Under the pieces are notes generated by a model. The model ran no database searches and was not told the DNA's origin. It saw only the letters and a list, made by a program, of their open reading frames with translations. From positions 14,787,969 to 14,851,968 of the forward strand of contig CM018051.1 in NCBI GenBank assembly GCA_008638375.1: a stretch of DNA of 64,000 nucleotides. The letters are read 5' to 3'. Positions 58,887 to 64,000 of the stretch are shown here, one piece after another. The position numbers and the translations under genes are program-made. The stretch is from Nyssa sinensis (lineage: Eukaryota > Streptophyta > Magnoliopsida > Cornales > Nyssaceae). The first letter of the stretch is position 1, and the number at the start of each line of letters is the position of its first letter.

Positions 58887-60954
58887 CTGCAAAGGTAAAA
58901 AAAGCTTATCATCAGGAAGCGAAAATGAGATACACACACCCCCTAAAAGCAGATGCAAATCAATTGCATTATTCCCAGGTATAGATTCATATATTCGGAA
59001 TAATGGGATTTAGACAAAATATAAAAAGGTCAAGGTCCAAAATGATATATTTCATCATAACCATCAGACGATAAGAATGCAATTAGAAAACGGGACTCCA
59101 ATGAACCTGTAATCCAACATTGCCAAAGGTGTATGAACTGTTAAAAATCTCCCCTCCCAAGACATCTGCTTTAGGAACTGTCCTTTCCAAATTTAAATTT
59201 CAAATACATGTTGTCAAACTAGAGTAGTTTTTTTTTTTTTGTTTTGATAACCATCCCAACTTTCACATCTTTAGGGAAAATAATTAAAAATAGGAATAAA
59301 CGTTAAAATCAAATTCATATATTGCCTAAACCAACAAGCTCTAGCATGGATGATATCCCCTCCAGCTCTCCATATGAGAGGTTGCCTAAACTATCGAACA
59401 AGATAAATAAGAAAAAAATAATGAGAGAAGCTGTCAACATCATTTTACTTAAAGTTAAATTTTAGCTGTCTGCCAGGATAAGTATAATGAATGTTTTATG
59501 GAGTAGCAAGGGATGGCAATATATCTGATTAAAATGGTAATTCCGCTGCTCCATTCTTACTGCTACAAGGTTGGGGAGATCCCAATTATTGAAAATCGGA
59601 ATGAATTTCAAAACTTTTTCGAAAAAACAATGCTTTAATCTCTTTAATTATACATGAATCAATCATAAGAAGGAAGATACTAAATACCTCAAATCTGATT
59701 TTTGAATTTGAGAAGCTTTGAAACCTTCAATCTTCTTCTCTATTCCCCAATCATCCAAGCCACCATGAGAGTGAGCACTCAACCTCCCAAAGGTGGGAAT
59801 GTGTGTAACCCTTAGTTAGATGGCCACCCCATAGAAGCTATATATAGAGGCTAGAGAGGGGATCATAAGGAACCCACAAGTCCTAACTCTAATAGGAAGT
59901 TTTTGCTATCTTATAACTCCTACAAAAACTTACTAATTTTAATTTACACCACTATAAAATTATAATTGCACTCTAGGACTTCTGCAATCACGAGACTTGC
60001 AAAAAGTGCAAGTCCGTCCCATGACCTACTAAATTACTGCATACAAACCCCTTCATAATTTGATATCCATAAATACAACTAGGTAATTTACTGCCAACCT
60101 TTCTATTTAAATGTTAAAGACCTTGAGTAGTTAATTTAATAATTGATCACACAATTAATTCATTTTAGTAAACAATTTACTAAAACCTGTCAAGCTTGCA
60201 CTTAAGTGATCAAATCCCTATAATTACCTCAAGGGATATCAACTCTTCTCATAATGAGACTAGGGATTCCATATTGAAAATATGTATTCCCAAATTCCAT
60301 CATAGTAATCACCCAAAATACCAAGGTATTGACCAAAAATGATATCACACATTGGTAAATCAAAGTAACTAATACTTTGGATTCAAGTTCACTATACTCT
60401 CAGGATTACGAGCCTTTGCAATTTAGTAGGTATGAGAATCCAAATTTAAATGATAGTAATTTCATGATTGGTTCTCAAATCAATCCAGTTCAGTGCATCA
60501 TATGCACTAACACTCTAATTTATCAAGACTGTGAACAATATTTGAAAGCCATAAGGAACTTTTTATTATGATCTTTTGTGCATAAGTCACACTCCATACA
60601 CCATAATCAGATACAATATAGCTTAAGGACTACCATTCATCTCATAAATGAAAATGCGTGCTAAACGATGAAAATAATTCTCATGTGTAATAACTTTTAT
60701 TAATTAAATGTCATTACACAAACCCTAAAACTAATTGGAGTAGGGACATGTTCGAGATCAAGGACAAAAGTTGAGGTGGTTTTGAGTCTCATTTAATCAA
60801 CTAAATTAATTAATAATTAACTAACTGTTCCACAGAATATGCAGATAGCCCCAAATAACATTTTATAATTAATTAGTTTAATTAAACAGGAATTGTTGAA
60901 CTAACCGGTAAACCAATTGTTCTTAGATATATATTTGATACCAGATTCCAAACA

Positions 60955-62306
60955 CAATATGGCCAAGTGCTATATGCACAATATTAAACAAGTATAATAT
61001 CAAGCACTATAAAAAAGAGAGTAAGAGCGTAACACCGAGTCTTACGTGGGAAACTCTCCTAGAGAATAAAACCCACACTTACACAAAAACTCCACTAGGA
61101 ATCCAATCCGTACAAAGATACACTAGACCTTGATAAGCTAACCTTACTGCAGTCCATCATAATCTTCAACAATTAGTCAATGTTCATAGTCCTTTCCGTT
61201 GTGATCTTCTGTACTGCCGATTGTGTTTTCACTAGTGATCTTCACAAGCAACTAATTCTACCAACAATCTAAGCTCCACAAATCAACACTCTACTATGTG
61301 TAAAACCCACACTTGCAAGAAAACTCCACTATGAATCCAATCCATACAAAGATACACCGGACCTCGATAAACTAACCTTACTACAATCTGTCATAATCTT
61401 CAACCATTAGTCAATGTCAACAGTCTTTTCCGTTGTGATCTTATGTACTGCCGATTGTGTCTTCACCAGTGATCTTCACAGCAACTACTTCTACCACCAA
61501 TCTAAGCTCCACAAATCAACACTCTACCATGTTGTGGTAACAAGTGCACCTAAGATACAATCTTAGTATGCAAAACACATCACAATTACCTCTGTGATAC
61601 AAAGATTATATGACATCCTAATTTGAATGTGTATTTAGACTCTGAATGTGTATTTAGACTCGATGATTCATGAAGAGCATCAAAGTACTCAAATAAAAAA
61701 GGCTTTGCTGAGGTACCCACCCAAAGCAAAATATTGCTCTCTGCTCTCTCTATAAAAATTTCGCCCTGTAGGTATATATAGACACCTCAAAACCTAATAG
61801 ATTTCAGAATTCAACAACCAATCAAAATCGCCAAAATTTTACATGCGTTCAAATGAGAAAGAGGTCATCGTTCGAACGGGAAAGCTATTGGAATTTAATT
61901 CCGAAATTCGACGAAATTGTTATGTGATTTCCACAATTAAGCCAATATTAGGTAATAAAATAAATTTAGAAATTTTCTAAAACTCTTTTTTTCAAAAGTG
62001 TATTAGCCAGTAGTCAACTAACTCACTTAATGTCAAATTAACTATAGTAAAATCCATATCTAAATTTTAAGTTAAATCACTAGACACTCAATATGTAATT
62101 CTATCATGAATATAAAATGTCTGCAGTGTTGGATCTAAAGTAATAAATTGATCAAGTTCTTCTTCAGATGCAAGAGTTGTAACTTGTGGTCAGATACTAA
62201 CAAGTCTTCATCGGTGCGAATTAACTAACAATGAAAGCTGCAACTAGACTTGGTCTATCCTAATAATTACAAACTTAATATAGACCTTTGGAATGAATTG
62301 CCAACA
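60955..62306 (-). mobile_element. Ty1/copia-type LTR, family C, copy 2
   Basis: On the minus strand it starts TGTTGGCAATTCATTCC at 62306. Just past the left end (about 60938-60950) a TGGTATCA-like primer site (TCTGGTATCAAAT) is seen, placing this as a 5' LTR of a minus-oriented element, about 1.35 kb long. It shares long blocks with 50455-51374 and has its own 234-base tandem duplication (61067-61533). No gag-pol sequence was recognised to the left. Confidence 0.45.
61067..61533. repeat. 234-base tandem duplication inside the LTR
   Basis: Units start at 61067 and 61301 with TAAAACCCACACTT and share ACTCCACTA, AATCCAATCC, ACAAAGATACAC, TTCCGTTGTGATCTT, TACTGCCGATTGTGT and AAGCTCCACAAATCAACACT. 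They differ by roughly one base in ten. Confidence 0.9.
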
Positions 62307-63818
62307 CAAACGAAAATCATAGGAGAATTTACAAAGCTATGCTAACTCAAATTTCCTAACAAAAGCCCATCATTGGTTTAAAGAGGAGTTGGTTTAAGAA
62401 TACTCCAACCTTTTCCTGGACCTTTTATTACGCCATGTAACTGTATATGACGTTCTCAAAGAGGGAAAACGCATACGATATATGGCTTTCCACATGCTTT
62501 TTGACAGCTAGGATGCAATGGCCATAGGGGTCATTATTAAGGTAATGTCACATGGCAGAATAGAAAAACATTGTAAATCTTTCTGATTTCAAGTGTCTTT
62601 GAATGTTTAACGTGCCACATTTGCACTTGAAATTTTAAGCTTTTTGTTGAAAAATTTGTACTCAACAGAATACCTGCCCGCCCTTAGCCTAATAATTTGT
62701 TCTCCCCGTCCACCCCCCTGTTGGGGTCTGCACAGGTGTCTAAGCAAATCTCTTTTTCAGGGTTTGGCCATCCCAAATGCACCAGCAGTAACTTAATCAC
62801 AAAAAACTTGCACCTCAACAACATCAAACAGCCCCACTATGACAACTAAGTGCATCAGAATCCAGCAAAAATTACAACATAAATATGATCAAATTTATCA
62901 CAGATGGAGGGATAAAGTAGAGAGGACTTGAGAACTATCAGAATAAGCGCTTTGGCAAAATCTATCCAGATGGAGAGGTAAAGTAGAGAGAAAAAGACGA
63001 ATCTATCAGATATAAAGGGTTCCAAATGTGAACTCAATGAACCAAGTTCTAAATTCTAATGCAATTACAGTGGCAAAAATTTCATGGCTATTCTATCTAA
63101 ACTGTCCACTTATGAACTGGTCAATCTAAGAACCAGAGTCAAGGATGGCAGGTCCAAGATTGTAAGATAAATTTCTAAATTAGTTGTGTAATGAATAAGT
63201 ATCCATGTGCAATGAAAGTACATAGACATATCATATGCATTCATTTATTTAGTGACACTGTGTACCCTGTCAGATATAATATTAGTTCATATATGCAGGA
63301 ATGTTAATATTAGAGAATAGTTCAAAACACCAGTACCAAATTGGTTGATTTGATTCCTTGAAAAACAATCAGGCAAGAGAAAGTACATGTTTAAAAATAA
63401 TACAAAGTACACAAGACCCATTACACTCAAATTTAAGACATCTACACTTTACATAGTTCTAAATATGATCGGCTATAAAATGAAGCGAGCTCACCCAGCA
63501 GATTAAAGACAGAAGTTTTCGTGAGTGACAATCATTAATTGGCAATTATGAAGCTTAACTTGATCAATATCCATTTCACATATGGGTTTTAAGGGCACTT
63601 TTTTTTTCCTGAAAGTATATTGGTTTCAACTTTCAAGGGCACATATAAGTCTAGATTAAATAAGTTATACCTGCATTCTGAAACAATATGCAGTAGTTAT
63701 TGCTATCAACAATAAGCAATTCCAAAATGGCCTCTAAGCAATGATTTAGGCAGAGGGGCATCCAAATCGGACAATGGAAACAAAAAGAAAGATCTACATT
63801 TAGAATTGCCAAACACAC

Positions 63819-64000
63819 CTTGGTTCTCAAGATACGAAGTGATCCATCTGAATCTGTGACATTGTCCAAACAATGAAGAGCAACAGTTAGAAGATCTGGC
63901 ACACAAGCTTGGATGTGGGGAGATAAATTCTGGAACACATCAGTTGCAACATCTGGTGCTCGTGGATCCAATGGGAGAAAAGAAAGTTTGGCAACCTCCC
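63819..64000 (-). CDS. Internal exon of an unidentified, probably helical-repeat protein (cut by window edge)
   Basis: An open frame from the window edge reads EVAKLSFLPLDPRAPDVATD, VFQNLSPHIQACVPDLL, TVALHCLDNVTDSDGSLRI, LRTK and stops at a good donor, AAG|GTGTGT (63819/63818), phase 0. The composition (Leu/Ala-rich helices, PDLLTVALHCLDNV) resembles a HEAT/ARM-type repeat, but I do not recognise the family. The frame continues past the donor only into intron-like sequence. Upstream exons are beyond the window. Confidence 0.65.

Larger units (their letters stand above)
58887..63818. other. Probable intron or intergenic DNA with retroelement sequence
   Basis: Lies between two minus-strand exons. 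Apart from the Ty1-like LTR (60955-62306) it holds AT-rich DNA. 59300-59420 contains a short protein-like minus frame (NLSYGELEGISSMLELVGLG) after a possible acceptor, too weak to call. 59700-60950 looks like internal non-coding sequence of the retroelement. A 19-base tandem repeat (AATGTGTATTTAGACTC) lies near 61627-61663. Confidence 0.4.

Noticed and set aside
1..64000. CRISPR array, bacterial operon or phage-like system
   Set aside because: Repeats are plant transposon repeats and microsatellites, genes have spliceosomal introns, and no regularly spaced repeat-spacer structure is present.

Overview
This 64 kb window is AT-rich nuclear DNA from a flowering plant, very probably a eudicot. 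The evidence is a plant zeatin O-glucosyltransferase-type gene, spliced genes with GT..AG introns, plant transposon families (CACTA, Mutator-like, Ty3/Ty1 LTR elements, TRIM, SINE, RTE and L1 LINEs) and many AT, GA and GT microsatellites. The species cannot be named from this sequence. No CRISPR array, operon, tRNA gene or rRNA gene was seen.

Layout. 1-561 is the end of a CACTA transposon. 562-5056 is the 3' end of a Ty3-type element with a 3.9 kb LTR. A candidate Ty1-type LTR follows at 5942-6460. At 7769-9223 (+) is a single-exon zeatin O-glucosyltransferase-like gene whose last ~30 codons are displaced by a one-base frameshift. 9.2-15.7 kb is repeat-rich and holds a clean SINE insertion (13629-13806). 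About 15.75-23.42 kb is a Mutator-like element (MULE). Its transposase keeps the N-terminal and DNA-binding parts, then runs in frame into a captured, intron-bearing fragment of an auxin response factor of the ARF6/ARF8 type. The left 2.15 kb of this MULE is tandemly duplicated.

23.4-29.6 kb is AT-rich and carries terminal-inverted-repeat elements. 29616-36948 (-) is a four-exon gene for tRNA-splicing endonuclease subunit SEN54. Its 5.35 kb second intron holds L1 LINE and TRIM insertions. 37-43 kb holds simple repeats, a G-quadruplex-type tract and more inverted-repeat elements. 43.2-50.45 kb is a decayed Ty3 element (5' LTR, primer site, gag, protease, part of the reverse transcriptase) with a 1.4 kb insertion in gag. 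50.45-58.8 kb holds a Ty1-like LTR fragment, a decayed RTE-type LINE and a relic of a CLV1/BAM-class receptor kinase. The right edge (58809-64000, -) holds the last exon and an internal exon of one or two unidentified genes.

The three host genes look unrelated in function: cytokinin storage, tRNA splicing and an unidentified protein. The most unusual object is the MULE with its transposase-ARF fusion and internal duplication. All family assignments come from reading motifs by eye; no database search was run.
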